Notes under the pieces: generated by a model
The model's input: the letters and a program-made list of their open reading frames with translations, nothing else
The model's database searches: none
Told to the model about the DNA's origin: nothing
Made by a program: the position numbers and the translations under genes
NCBI GenBank assembly: GCA_025350245.1
Contig: JANXYG010000131.1
Span: 1-51,883, forward strand
Source: Betaproteobacteria bacterium
Lineage (GTDB): Bacteria > Pseudomonadota > Gammaproteobacteria > Burkholderiales > Ga0077523
Length of the DNA: 51,883 bases
Reading direction: 5' to 3'
Shown here: piece by piece, positions 43,984 to 51,883 of the stretch
How positions within the stretch are numbered: the first letter of the stretch is position 1
Layout of the letters: each line of letters starts with the position of its first letter

Positions 43984-44345
43984 TCAGCTCAACCGCTCCC
44001 TCAGAAAATCGATGAACGCCTGATTCCGTGACAGCCGCATCCGGTCCGGCGCGACCACGGCGATCACCTGCGCGCAGAACTTGGTGACCGGCACCCAGGC
44101 TGGCAGCAGCTTCACCAGTCGACCTGCCGCGATGTCGTAGAGCGGCAGCAGGGCGGATGCCACTGGCGCCAGCACCCGCTGGCCCCAGGAGAACGGGGCG
44201 GTCAGGCGGATCTGGCCGGTGAGGTCCGAACGCAGCGTGCGCAGGCTCTCGTCGGCCGATCCGATCGCCGCCAGGGCCGCCCGGGCGAAGTCGCGGTAGG
44301 TCTCGCCGGCCGGGGTGAGGGCGATCTTGCGGGTACTGCTGCTGA
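43984..44345 (-). pseudogene. LysR family regulator with two large deletions
   Basis: About 118 codons remain of a normal length near 300. STRKIALTPAGETYRDFARAA and DLTGQIRLTAPFSWGQRVLAPV are the linker helix and the first strand of the effector domain. Directly after, ALLPLYDIAAGRLVKLLPAW and RLSRNQAFIDFLRERLS are the last part of the domain. So the N-terminal helix-turn-helix (about 60 residues) and roughly 110 central residues are gone, though the reading frame is kept. It cannot bind DNA. It is divergent from the GST gene, the usual place for that gene's regulator. Confidence 0.85.
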
Positions 44346-44459
44346 AAGTTTGCGTGGCGCGGGCTGCGCCGGTGCCCCGGATTCTGTAGTCTGGCGGTGG
44401 GAAAGTCGGGCGTTCGCAAGACCCGCCATTTTCCCAACGACAATACACCGGGAGGAAAC

Positions 44460-45107
44460 ATGAAGATTTACGCTGATCCGATTACCGTGAACTGTCGCAA
44501 GGTTCTGGCTGGCCTCGATTTCCTGGGCGTGCCCTACGAACTTGCTCACACCGACTACTTCACGGCGCAGCAGAAGTCGCCCGCGTACCTGGCGATCAAC
44601 CCGAATGCCTCGTTGCCTGCCATGGAAGACGACGGCTTCGTGTTGTGGGAGTCGAATGCCATCCTGCAATACGCCGCCGACAAGGTCGGCAACGAATCCG
44701 CCTATCCGCGCGACCTCAAGACCCGGGCGGACATCAACCGCTGGCTGCTGTGGGAGTCGTCGAGCTGGTTTCCGAGTGCCTACGTGTATCTGGTCGAGCA
44801 TTGCGTCAAGCCGCTGTTCAGTCAGGCGCCGGACGCGGCGGTGCTCGCAGCGCAGGACGTGAATTTCCACAAGCTCGCCGGCATTCTCGAGACGCGGCTC
44901 GGCACCAGCGCCTGGCTGGCCGGCCCCAACCCGACCATCGCCGATATCGCGGTCGCGGCGCCGATGCACATGCATTCCCTGCAGAAACTGCCGCTGGAAA
45001 ACTACCCGAACCTGCGGCGCTGGATGACCGAGCGCGTCGAGAAGCTGCCGTGCTGGGAAAAAACCTACGTTGGCCCGGGCTTCACCCTTGGCCGAGCTGC
45101 TGCCTGA
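44460..45107 (+). CDS. Glutathione S-transferase family protein
   Basis: A 215-residue GST. The N-terminal thioredoxin-like domain (1-80) has NCRKVLAGLDFLGVPYEL, the cis-Pro and glutathione-binding NASLPAMEDDGFVLWESNAILQYAA; the C-terminal helical domain has NPTIADIAVAAP, the N-capping box. Ser or Cys near position 12 would activate glutathione. GGAGGA precedes the ATG. It is followed by a CmcJ-like oxygenase gene in the same direction (56-bp gap with a hairpin). The LysR gene that probably once controlled it is broken. Confidence 0.9.
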   Translation: MKIYADPITVNCRKVLAGLDFLGVPYELAHTDYFTAQQKSPAYLAINPNASLPAMEDDGFVLWESNAILQYAADKVGNESAYPRDLKTRADINRWLLWESSSWFPSAYVYLVEHCVKPLFSQAPDAAVLAAQDVNFHKLAGILETRLGTSAWLAGPNPTIADIAVAAPMHMHSLQKLPLENYPNLRRWMTERVEKLPCWEKTYVGPGFTLGRAAA

Positions 45108-45122
45108 GCAGATCTCGTCGGC

Positions 45123-45143
45123 GGCGGCGTTACGCCGCCTTTT
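45123..45143 (+). terminator. Weak hairpin between GST and the CmcJ-like gene
   Basis: GGCGGC (45123-45128) pairs with GCCGCC (45134-45139), followed by TTTT. The full GGCGGCGT-T-ACGCCGCC is a 17-bp near-palindrome that recurs with one base changed at 48730-48746. It may act as an attenuator or partial terminator within the operon. Confidence 0.4.
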
Positions 45144-45163
45144 CCCTCTCGCTGGAAACCACC

Positions 45164-45976
45164 ATGGAAAACTCAGTCAGAGCAACCCTCAACTACTCGG
45201 TCGACAACGGCATCCCGCCGGACTACTACTTCTACGAGCCCGATGAGCCGGTGGAAAAGAACCCGCCCGGCACCGACAGCCAGGAAGTCTCGATTAACGA
45301 CGGCTGGCCCAAGGCGGACCAGTTCTCGCTCGACCGCGAGGGTTTCATGCTGCGGCCGTTTCCGGCTAAGTTCACCGCCTTCGACGACGACGCGGCGGTC
45401 AAAGCCGTGTTCTACGCGCAGATCGTCGAATTCGTGAAGCTGCAGACAGGCGCCAAGCGGGTCGAGGTCTTCGACCACACCATCCGCAAACGGCTGCCGG
45501 CGGACCTGAGTGCGCAGACCACCGTGCAGCGGCCAGCGGTGTTGCTGGTGCACAGCGACTACACGGTCGCTTCGGGCCCGCAACGGGTGCGCGATATCGT
45601 TCCCGACGATGCCGATGAACTGCTCAAGGGCAGGGTGGCGTTCTACAACGTCTGGAAGCCGCTCTATACGCGCGTGGAAGAATTGCCGCTGGCGATGTGC
45701 GACGCCACCACTCACGACCCCGCCGACATGCTGCGCATGGACTTGAAGTATCGCGAGCGCACCGGCGAGATCTACGTGATGCGCTATTCGCCGAAGCACC
45801 GCTGGTACTACTTTCCGAAGATGGAACCGAACCAGGCGCTGCTGCTCAAGACCTACGATTCCGAGACCGACGGCCGCGCGCGTTTCATGGGGCACACCGC
45901 CTTCGAAGACCCGACCTCACCGCCCGACGCGCCCAAGCGCGAGAGCATCGAGGTGCGGACGATGGCGTTCTTTTAG
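45164..45976 (+). CDS. CmcJ/NvfI family oxidoreductase
   Basis: A 270-residue protein of the family that includes CmcJ (cephamycin 7-alpha-methoxylation) and fungal AsaB/NvfI enzymes, mostly Fe(II)/2OG-type oxygenases. Matching blocks: VEVFDHTIRKR, VQRPAVLLVHSDYT, DDADELLKGRVAFYNVWKPL, LAMCDATTHDPADM, HRWYYFPKMEPNQALLLKTYDS, HTAFEDPTSPPDAPKRESIEVR. The expected His-x-Asp pair is HSD and the distal His may be in HTAFEDP. The substrate is unknown and no antibiotic cluster surrounds it. Pairing with a GST suggests a detoxification or specialised-metabolite role (inference). Confidence 0.85.
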   Translation: MENSVRATLNYSVDNGIPPDYYFYEPDEPVEKNPPGTDSQEVSINDGWPKADQFSLDREGFMLRPFPAKFTAFDDDAAVKAVFYAQIVEFVKLQTGAKRVEVFDHTIRKRLPADLSAQTTVQRPAVLLVHSDYTVASGPQRVRDIVPDDADELLKGRVAFYNVWKPLYTRVEELPLAMCDATTHDPADMLRMDLKYRERTGEIYVMRYSPKHRWYYFPKMEPNQALLLKTYDSETDGRARFMGHTAFEDPTSPPDAPKRESIEVRTMAFF

Positions 45977-45984
45977 GGAGGGGG

Positions 45985-46050
45985 AGGGACCGCCCCCAGG
46001 CTGCGCTGTGCGCCGCCTTCCCCCTTGAGGGGCTGGATCAGCCCCTTGAG
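45985..46050. repeat. Diverged C-rich repeat (family 1) after the CmcJ-like gene
   Basis: GGGACCGCCCCCAGGCTGCG then CTTCCCCCTTGAGGGG, related to the unit at position 1. It contains AGGGGCTG-GAT-CAGCCCCT (46029-46047), a perfect 8-bp stem that may serve as a bidirectional terminator between the convergent CmcJ-like and PEP-CTERM genes. Confidence 0.6.
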
Positions 46051-46065
46051 CGATCCACCTCGATG

Positions 46066-47154
46066 TCAGCGTGCCCGACGGCGCCTTGCCACCGCACCGA
46101 GACCGCCCAGGCCGGCCAGCAGCATCAGCCAGGTGCCGGGCTCGGGCACCGCCCCCGGTTGCACGGCATTGAAGCCGACGATCTGCGCACCGGCAAAGGC
46201 GCCGAGCCCGCCGCAGTTCGCGGGCACGTCGGCAACGCCGTTGCCGCCGCAGTCGACCTCGCCTTCGGGGGTGAAGTTACCCACATATTTGTAGAATTCG
46301 TAACGCACGACCAGGGCGGCATCGGCCGGATTGAGCATCAGGTTTGCCTGTTTGTTGCCATTGACGTTCGCGTTTGCTCCCCTCGCGGCGGCGCCACCAC
46401 CCGCCTGAAACAACTCGAATTCGGCCTCCAACTCGTTATCTTTCGGCACCACTGCGTTGCCCTTCAGCAGATCGTCGATGTTCACGTTGTGATCAACGTG
46501 ATGAGCAAACACCTTCACCCAGAACGCCGGTCCGAACAGTTCGTTGGCGTCCTTTTCGGCATTGATCTCGGCGATCACCGGCTGGGGTTCCAGGATGGGG
46601 CCCGGTGCGGGTTGCTGGTAGATGAAGTTGACCGGCGGCAGGGCCGCGGCCACCGGCGACAGGGCTCCGGAGTTGGTCGGGTCGACCAGCCATTTGTACG
46701 TGGTCTTGGCTGGACTGCCGAAAGTGCCGACGCCGAAGTGGTCGCAGGCCAGGGTGCCGCTGTTATACGCGGCATTGCCGAGCGGCCAGCAACTGTCGCC
46801 CGCGTTGGAATAGGTGCCGGTCGGGGTACCGACGCTCCAAGCCTGCCCGCTGAAAGTAGCGGCGTAACGGATGGTGACGCCAACGCCCGGGTTGTCGACG
46901 ATGGTCGGGGCGCCGTAGCGTTCCACCGACGTGGGCGGCACACCGAAGTTGCGATCGAGGCCGAACACGCTCTGAATCTTGCTGCGATCGAACAGCGGAT
47001 CTTCGATATCGATCTCGAAGCCGTGGGCCTCGTGGCCGGTGTCGTTGACGGCGTCGAAGTTGGCCAGACTGCCGAACACCCCTGCGTGAGAGGGTTGCGC
47101 GGCGACGGCGAGCAAGGCGGCCGCGAGCAAAGTGGCATGGGTTGCGGGTCTCAT
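46066..47154 (-). CDS. PEP-CTERM sorting-domain protein
   Basis: A 362-residue secreted protein. The signal peptide is RPATHATLLAAALLAVAAQPSHA (about 1-24, split here only by its start Met). The C-terminus is the exosortase signal: VPEPGTW, a hydrophobic LMLLAGLGGLGAV, then ARRRRAR. The body (FGSLANFDAVNDTGHEAHGF, later VVRYEFYKYVGNFTPEGEVD) resembles no family I can name but is rich in Gly, Asn and Pro, as many cell-surface PEP-CTERM proteins are. It needs an exosortase (EpsH/XrtA) encoded elsewhere. AAGGA precedes the ATG at 47154. Confidence 0.88.
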   Translation of the reverse strand: MRPATHATLLAAALLAVAAQPSHAGVFGSLANFDAVNDTGHEAHGFEIDIEDPLFDRSKIQSVFGLDRNFGVPPTSVERYGAPTIVDNPGVGVTIRYAATFSGQAWSVGTPTGTYSNAGDSCWPLGNAAYNSGTLACDHFGVGTFGSPAKTTYKWLVDPTNSGALSPVAAALPPVNFIYQQPAPGPILEPQPVIAEINAEKDANELFGPAFWVKVFAHHVDHNVNIDDLLKGNAVVPKDNELEAEFELFQAGGGAAARGANANVNGNKQANLMLNPADAALVVRYEFYKYVGNFTPEGEVDCGGNGVADVPANCGGLGAFAGAQIVGFNAVQPGAVPEPGTWLMLLAGLGGLGAVARRRRAR

Positions 47155-47310
47155 GATGTCTTGTCCTTGTCGTTCGCGGTTTGACGCGCGCCTATGAACA
47201 TGCGGGAACATCGTCGCCAGCGAAATCCCGGCCACCGGAGGAAGATGACGCTCCGAGCTTTAGTTTAAGTCCGCACCCGCGAAAAAAGTTAAATTTGTGA
47301 GATTTTTGCG

Positions 47311-47346
47311 CTGGCCCGCTGGCCCGCTGGCCCGCTGGCCCGCTGG
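47311..47346. repeat. 8-bp tandem repeat
   Basis: CTGGCCCG is repeated four times and a half (47311-47346) just after the T- and A-rich region upstream of the PEP-CTERM gene and 43 bases beyond the moeA 3' end. It is a simple slippage-prone microsatellite; copy number may vary between strains. Confidence 0.85.
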
Positions 47347-47388
47347 AACGTGCCTGGGCCGTGGAGCAAGGAAGCCCGGGTGCAACCA

Positions 47389-48651
47389 TCAGATCAACCC
47401 CTCGAACGGCTGCACCTCGACCAGTTCGCCGGGGGCGGTGTTGCCCTGCGCCACCGGCAGCACCACGAAGCAGTTGGCCTGGCTCATCGACGACAGAATG
47501 CCGGAGCCCTGGTCCCCGGTCATGCGCACTTCCCACTGGCCGTCGGCACCCGGTGCCAGGATGCCGCGCTGGAACTCGGTGCGTCCCGGGGCCTTGCGGA
47601 TGGGTGAGGCCAGGCGCGCCTTGAAGGTGGGCATCGGCTTGACATCCGTCTGTCCGGCGAGCGTGAGCAGGGCTTCGCGCACGAACTGATAGAAGGTCAC
47701 CATCACCGCCACCGGATTGCCGGGCAGACCGAAGAAATGGGCCTTGCCGATGCGGCCGTAAGCCAGAGGTCGGCCCGGTTTCATCGCGATCTTCCAGAAC
47801 AGCACGTCACCCAGGCGGTCGAGCATCTGCTTGACGTAGTCGGCATCGCCGACCGACACGCCACCGCTGGTCATCACCACGTCGGCGGCGGCGGCGGCTT
47901 CGGCGAACGCGGCTTCCACCGCCTCGGGGGTGTCGCGGACAACGCCCATGTCGAGCACCTCGCAACCCAGGCGCGTGAGCATGCCGTGCATGGTGTAACG
48001 GTTGGAGTCGTAGATCTGCCCCGGGCCGAGCGTGCCGCCGATCGAGACCAGCTCGTCGCCGGTGGAGAAGAAGGCCACGCGCAGCCGCCGATAGACCCGC
48101 ACCTCGCCGATGTTGAGCGAGGCCAGCAGGCCGATCTCGGCCGGGTGCAGCGGCTGACCCTGGCGCAACACCACGGCGCCGACCTTGATGTCTTCGCCGA
48201 CCTTGCGGGTGTTCTGCCCCGGCTTGACGCCGGCGCCGAGCTTGACCTTGCCGTCGACGACGCTCGCCCGCTCCTGCATGACCACCGTGTCGCAGCCCGC
48301 CGGGATCACGGCGCCGGTGAAGATGCGTACCGCCTTGCCGGATGCGACCGAGCCGGCGAACGGCTTGCCGGCGAACGAGGTGCCGATCAACGTGAGGGTG
48401 ACATCGGCTTCGGCTTTCAGGTCGGCGTGCCGCACGGCGTAGCCGTCCATGGCCGAGTTGTCGTGGCCGGGGACGTCGATGGTCGAGATCACGTCGGTGG
48501 CGAGGATGCGGCCGAGCGCGCTGCGGATAGGGAGTTGTTCGACGGCGGTGACGGGGGTGAGGATGGTCCGGATGTACGTCCGGGCCTGGTCTACCGGCAT
48601 CGAATTCGGGTCGTAGTCGTCGGCGGTGGTGATGTCGCGCAGTGTGCTCAT
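47389..48651 (-). CDS. moeA: Molybdopterin molybdenumtransferase
   Basis: A 420-residue MoeA inserting molybdate into adenylylated molybdopterin to make the molybdenum cofactor. DVPGHDNSAMDGYAVR, IFTGAVIPAGCDTVVMQE, FFSTGDELVSIG, YDSNRYTMHGML and TSGGVSVGDADYV are its standard motifs, and MKPGRPLAYG and FGLPGNPVAVM lie in domain 3. ATG 48651 (MSTLRD) is preferred; an upstream ATG at 48711 would add a repeat-coded IATIAT segment. It is 104 bases after moaA on the same strand. Confidence 0.95.
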   Translation of the reverse strand: MSTLRDITTADDYDPNSMPVDQARTYIRTILTPVTAVEQLPIRSALGRILATDVISTIDVPGHDNSAMDGYAVRHADLKAEADVTLTLIGTSFAGKPFAGSVASGKAVRIFTGAVIPAGCDTVVMQERASVVDGKVKLGAGVKPGQNTRKVGEDIKVGAVVLRQGQPLHPAEIGLLASLNIGEVRVYRRLRVAFFSTGDELVSIGGTLGPGQIYDSNRYTMHGMLTRLGCEVLDMGVVRDTPEAVEAAFAEAAAAADVVMTSGGVSVGDADYVKQMLDRLGDVLFWKIAMKPGRPLAYGRIGKAHFFGLPGNPVAVMVTFYQFVREALLTLAGQTDVKPMPTFKARLASPIRKAPGRTEFQRGILAPGADGQWEVRMTGDQGSGILSSMSQANCFVVLPVAQGNTAPGELVEVQPFEGLI

Positions 48652-48679
48652 TGGGGGCGGGCAGGATGGAACGGGTTCG

Positions 48680-48705
48680 ATGGTGGCAATGGTGGCAATG
48701 GTGGA
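48680..48705. repeat. 9-bp tandem repeat before moeA
   Basis: ATGGTGGCA occurs twice, then ATGGTGGA (48680-48705). It lies 29 bases upstream of the moeA ATG in the moaA-moeA gap, next to the GGCGGCGT-G-ACGCCGCC near-palindrome at 48730-48746. Confidence 0.7.
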
Positions 48706-48755
48706 GGGCACGCGCTATAGCCTGGCGCAGGCGGCGTGACGCCGCCGTAGGGCCT

Positions 48756-49781
48756 TCAGCCGCCGATGTAGGACATCTCCACCTTACGCAGTTTGGCGGT
48801 AGCCTCGGTGCGAATCTCGGAGTAGCGGTCGGTGCGGCTGCTCCACACCCGGCCGATGGCGGCCGACAACTCGTCGTCGGAGGCGTCGCCACGGATCAGC
48901 GAGCGCAGGTCGGTGCCACGGGTGGCGAACAGGCAGGTGAAGATCTGGCCCTCGGCCGACAGCCGGGCGCGCGTGCAGTCCTTGCAGAACGCCTGCGTCA
49001 CCGACGAGATGAAGCCGACTTCGCCGGTGCCGTCCTGGTAGCGCCAGCGCTCCGCGACTTCGCCGCGATAGTTGGGGTCGGCCGGCTCGATCGGGAACTC
49101 GGCGTTGATGTGTGCCACCAGTTCGCGCGAGGGCACCACGTGTTGCAGGCTCCAGCCGTTGGTCGAGCCCACGTCCATGAACTCGATGAAGCGCAGGATG
49201 TGGCCGGTGCCCTTGAAGTAGCGCGCCATCTCGATCACCGAGTGGTCGTTGACGCCGCGCTTGACCACCATGTTGATCTTGAGCGGCGTGAGGCCGACGC
49301 GATCGGCTTCCTCGATGCCTTCGAGCACCTTGTCGACCGGGAAGTCGACATCGTTCATGGCCATGAAGGTGGCGTTGTCGAGCGAGTCGAGGCTCACCGT
49401 GACCCGGCGCAACCCGGCGTCCTTGAGCGCGCGAGCCTTCAGCTTGAGCAGCGAGGCGTTGGTGGTGAGCGTGAGGTCGAGGTCGTCGTAGAAGGCGAGC
49501 ATCTCGATCAGCTTCTCGAGCTTGCGGCGCAACAGCGGTTCGCCGCCGGTGATGCGCACCTTCTCGATGCCGTGATCGCGGAAGATGCGCACCAGGCGGT
49601 GGATCTCGCCGAAGGACAGCAGTTGTTCGCGTTCGAGGAACTGGAAGTCCTTGCCGTAGATCTCCTTCGGCATGCAGTACGTGCAGCGGAAGTTGCACCG
49701 GTCGGTAACCGAGATGCGCAGGTCGCGCAGCGGGCGTCCGAGGGTGTCGAGGAGCAGGGGCTGGCCGCTGAAGGAGATCAT
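48756..49781 (-). CDS. moaA: GTP 3',8-cyclase (molybdenum cofactor biosynthesis)
   Basis: A 341-residue radical SAM enzyme starting molybdopterin synthesis from GTP. The radical SAM cluster is CNFRCTYC (Cys29, Cys33, Cys36) and the second [4Fe-4S] site is [29 protein letters not shown] binds SAM. It ends in SYIGG, with the C-terminal double glycine needed for activity. The ATG at 49781 is supported by the family start ([22 protein letters not shown]). moeA follows in the same direction. Confidence 0.96.
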   Translation of the reverse strand: MISFSGQPLLLDTLGRPLRDLRISVTDRCNFRCTYCMPKEIYGKDFQFLEREQLLSFGEIHRLVRIFRDHGIEKVRITGGEPLLRRKLEKLIEMLAFYDDLDLTLTTNASLLKLKARALKDAGLRRVTVSLDSLDNATFMAMNDVDFPVDKVLEGIEEADRVGLTPLKINMVVKRGVNDHSVIEMARYFKGTGHILRFIEFMDVGSTNGWSLQHVVPSRELVAHINAEFPIEPADPNYRGEVAERWRYQDGTGEVGFISSVTQAFCKDCTRARLSAEGQIFTCLFATRGTDLRSLIRGDASDDELSAAIGRVWSSRTDRYSEIRTEATAKLRKVEMSYIGG

Positions 49782-50072
49782 GGCGTGGGGCAAGGCGCCG
49801 GCAGGCGCTGGAATCGAGTCGGCATTATAGCGGCCGTGACATAGCGGCAACGGGTGTGCCCGGGTCATGCCATGCATTCTATGGACTCTGTCGAGCCCGG
49901 CGGGCTGGCATGATTATTCACTTGGCAAAACGTGCAGCCACCAATTAGTGTTCGATCGGTGACACCCCAGGCGGGCGATCCGGCGGCTTGCGGGGAGGCG
50001 ATACTGTCGCCCGGCAGGTCCGCATCGCGCGCCAGAGAGTTTTCGACCCGAGACCCGAACGTGGAGGCGGCA

Positions 50073-50927
50073 ATGAAGAAAGTGATTCACTGGTTGATGG
50101 CCGCCATCCTGGCCGGATGCGTTCCGGTCGGCCTCGTCAGGGCGGCCTCGGAAGACGACATGCTGAAGCAGATCCAGGCCCTCGGATGGAAGCAGGGGCC
50201 GACCAGGAGCGCGCTCGGTACCCGGGCGAGCATCGACGTTCCTGCTCATGCCGCGATTCTCGGCGAGGCCGACAGCTCTAAGTTTCTGGAACTGACGGGC
50301 AACCTGCCCAGTCCGGAAACCAACATCCTCTCGTCCGACACCTGGTGGGCCACTTTCGAGTTCGACCCGGTCGGCTACGTGAAGGACGACGAAACGATCG
50401 ACGCCGACGCGTTGTTGAAGCAGATCAAGGAAAGCGATGGCCCGGGTAACGAGGAGCGGCGCAAGCGCGGCCTGACCGAACTGACCACCGACGGCTGGCA
50501 TATCCCGCCGCACTACGATGCCGCGTCCAGGCACCTGGAGTGGGCTTTGAAGCTGCATGCGTCGGACAACTCGCAACCCGTCATCAACTACACGGTCCGC
50601 CTGCTGGGCCGAACGGGCTACGAGCGCGTCACGCTGGTGTCGAGTCCGGAGCACCTCGACGAGGACGTGAAGACATTCAAGGCGACGTTGAACGGTTTCG
50701 ATTTCAACGCGGGCGAGAAGTACTCGGAGTTCAAGCAGGGCGACCGGGTGGCCGAGTTCGGACTGGCGGCGCTGGTCGCTGGCGGCGCCGCAGCCGTGAT
50801 AGCAAAGACCGGATTCTGGAAGGTGATTCTCGCGACGCTGGTTGCTTCCTGGAAGCTGATCATGGTCGGCGGGGTCGCCGTGCTGGCAACGCTGGGCAAG
50901 GTCTTCAAGAAAAACCGCCCGCAGTGA
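50073..50927 (+). CDS. DUF2167 family membrane protein
   Basis: A 284-residue protein with a signal peptide (MKKVIHWLMAAILAGCVPVG to about 24). A long exported region holds the DUF2167 features: GWKQGPTRSALGTRASIDVP, LTGNLPSPETNILSSDTWWA, TFEFDPVGYVKDDETIDADA, WHIPPHYDAASRHLEWA, NYTVRLLGRTGYE and a GFDFNAGEKYSEFKQGDRVAE segment. Two C-terminal spans follow (AALVAGGAAAVIA and ILATLVASWKLIMVGGVAVLATL). The family has no established function that I know of. GGAGG precedes the ATG. It is first in an operon with overlapping downstream genes. Confidence 0.88.
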   Translation: MKKVIHWLMAAILAGCVPVGLVRAASEDDMLKQIQALGWKQGPTRSALGTRASIDVPAHAAILGEADSSKFLELTGNLPSPETNILSSDTWWATFEFDPVGYVKDDETIDADALLKQIKESDGPGNEERRKRGLTELTTDGWHIPPHYDAASRHLEWALKLHASDNSQPVINYTVRLLGRTGYERVTLVSSPEHLDEDVKTFKATLNGFDFNAGEKYSEFKQGDRVAEFGLAALVAGGAAAVIAKTGFWKVILATLVASWKLIMVGGVAVLATLGKVFKKNRPQ

Positions 50928-51652
50928 GGCTCAGCACCGAGGCGTTGCTGATGATGCTCACCCTGGCGCTGTATTGGTACGACTCGTTCCTGTTGCTTGC
51001 CAGGAACGAAGCCGTGCTCGTGCGCGGCTGGCGCAACCGCTGGCGAGCCGGATTTGGTGCCAACGGCTTGAAGCTCGGCGCGCGCGAGCCTTACCTGCCG
51101 AATCCCCTTACGCCGCACTGGCCGCTGTTCCGGCTCTCGTGGTCCCTGGAAGGGGACTCGCCCGAAGCACGCGTGGCCAGGCCACTGCAGGTGCCTGACG
51201 AGATCGCACTGCTGCAGCCGTTCGCGATGGGCTCGGGACTGCTGCTCTTCATGGTGCTGCCGATCGTGCTCTTTCTGCCATTGGGCTTTGCGTTTCTGGT
51301 GGGCACGGTCGCGGCGCTATACCTGAACATCCTCGTCGCGCTCGGACTGGTGTTCTGGCGGCGACGCCGATTGCATCTGTCCTCGAAGCAGTTCGCAGGG
51401 CAGGCATTCGAATGCCTGGTGTGCCCGCCGTTTTCGGTCAACCTCGTGCGCAGGCTCTGCGCGAAGATGCCGGTCGACGAGTCGTTCACGGCCGCCACGG
51501 CGCGGCTGGTTCCTGGAGAAGGGCTTGCCGCGGTGAATGCCCAGTGCCTGATCAGGCTGGAAGAGCAGATGGATTTCGAACCGGAAGGCAGTGCCCGCAT
51601 GTCATCGCTAGAGGCGGCAAAGGCGCGGTTCACGCAGGCGATTCGGCCATGA
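50924..51652 (+). CDS. Hypothetical membrane protein of the DUF2167 operon
   Basis: A 242-residue protein from a GTG overlapping the upstream stop (GTGA). An N-terminal hydrophobic stretch (ALLMMLTLALYWY) and two adjacent membrane spans (LLLFMVLPIVLFLPLGFAFLV and ALYLNILVALGLVFW) lie before a cytoplasmic C-terminal region rich in charged residues (about 145-242, with FECLVCPPFSVNLVRRLC and FTAATARLVPGEGLAA). I recognise no family. The tight overlap on both sides suggests that it works with the DUF2167 protein. Confidence 0.75.
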   Translation: MRLSTEALLMMLTLALYWYDSFLLLARNEAVLVRGWRNRWRAGFGANGLKLGAREPYLPNPLTPHWPLFRLSWSLEGDSPEARVARPLQVPDEIALLQPFAMGSGLLLFMVLPIVLFLPLGFAFLVGTVAALYLNILVALGLVFWRRRRLHLSSKQFAGQAFECLVCPPFSVNLVRRLCAKMPVDESFTAATARLVPGEGLAAVNAQCLIRLEEQMDFEPEGSARMSSLEAAKARFTQAIRP

Positions 51653-51873
51653 GCGGGGCGGAGATCATCACCATCGTGGTGGGTCTCATCGTCGGCTACT
51701 GGGTGATCTCCTTCTTCCTCGGCAAACGAGGGGGCGCGCCGACCGGTTCCGGAGCAGACCAAAGCGGGTCGGATCGCGTTGAAGCGCCGGACGTGGAAAA
51801 CGAAGTGCCCGGCGCCGATTCTGCGTCATCGCCTCGGCCCGGCCTGAACAGGAGTTCCGGGATCGACCCATGA
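51649..51873 (+). CDS. Small single-span membrane protein
   Basis: A 74-residue protein. One hydrophobic helix at the N-terminus (EIITIVVGLIVGYWVISFF) is followed by a basic GKRGG and a Ser/Pro/Asp-rich, probably disordered tail. The ATG overlaps the previous stop (ATGA), and its own stop overlaps the next ATG in the same way. No family is recognised. Confidence 0.65.
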   Translation: MSGAEIITIVVGLIVGYWVISFFLGKRGGAPTGSGADQSGSDRVEAPDVENEVPGADSASSPRPGLNRSSGIDP

Positions 51874-51883
51874 AGCTGCTGCT
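51870..51883 (+). CDS. Start of a further gene of the DUF2167 operon (cut by window end)
   Basis: ATG at 51870 overlaps the preceding TGA, and the frame reads MKLL before the window ends. The ATGA join matches the rest of the operon, and the beginning looks like a signal peptide or membrane start. Nothing more can be said. Confidence 0.5.

Noticed and set aside
49782-50072. Molybdenum-cofactor riboswitch upstream of moaA
   Set aside because: I could not find the conserved multi-stem Moco RNA pattern in this gap, and moaA has little leader before the divergent gene's promoter region.

Overview
The window is high-GC chromosomal DNA from a betaproteobacterium, most likely Burkholderiales or Rhodocyclales. 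The reasons are the locus order mdh / gntR-sdhCDAB-sdhE-gltA-sucA-sucB-lpdA-zapE, a PEP-CTERM (exosortase) protein, and C-rich intergenic repeats of a type I associate with that group. The taxon is inferred, not proven. I saw no rRNA, tRNA, CRISPR array, intact insertion sequence or replication origin.

Layout. 1-3.1 kb: a tandem C-rich repeat, a Tat-exported small subunit plus GMC flavoprotein dehydrogenase pair, a terminator, and a ribbon-helix-helix protein. 3.1-10.5 kb (minus): mdh-prpB-prpC-prpD-acnA, a methylcitrate/TCA operon in which prpD carries one in-frame TAA stop. 10.7-26.5 kb (plus): a GntR regulator, then succinate dehydrogenase, citrate synthase, the 2-oxoglutarate dehydrogenase complex, zapE, and acrylyl-CoA reductase with propionyl-CoA synthetase. 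Propionyl-CoA can therefore be made by acuI/prpE on one side and burned through prpC/prpD/acnA/prpB on the other, feeding succinate and pyruvate into the adjacent TCA genes.

26.5-32.5 kb (mostly minus): tag, a VOC protein, egtB, a 31-codon ORF, an MliC-like lipoprotein, DUF2237 and small membrane genes, mixed with gene remnants (exonuclease, Fic, RecG-like ATP-binding protein, GNAT). This is an eroded accessory patch with a strong 29-bp palindrome. 32.5-40.9 kb: a thioesterase, an HI0933-type flavoprotein, a FlK-like thioesterase, MFS and BenE transporters, YoaA helicase, Ada, and a predicted DNA-repair 2OG-Fe(II) oxygenase separated from ada by a repeat holding a 24-bp minisatellite.

40.9-44.4 kb: three related HigB/Gp49-type toxin-antitoxin loci in different states (toxin frameshifted, toxin almost wholly deleted, intact), sharing an apparently leaderless promoter design. 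A secreted SnoaL-like gene sits among them between imperfect direct repeats, and a twice-deleted LysR gene follows. 44.4-51.9 kb: GST plus a CmcJ/NvfI-family oxygenase, a PEP-CTERM protein, moaA-moeA, and a DUF2167 membrane operon cut by the window end.

No single wholly new system is proven. The best leads are the prpD nonsense codon inside an otherwise complete propionate/TCA supercluster, the decaying toxin-antitoxin array with its shared promoter motif, and the operator-like palindromes. All coordinates and motifs were read by eye; family assignments rest on remembered motifs, not on searches.
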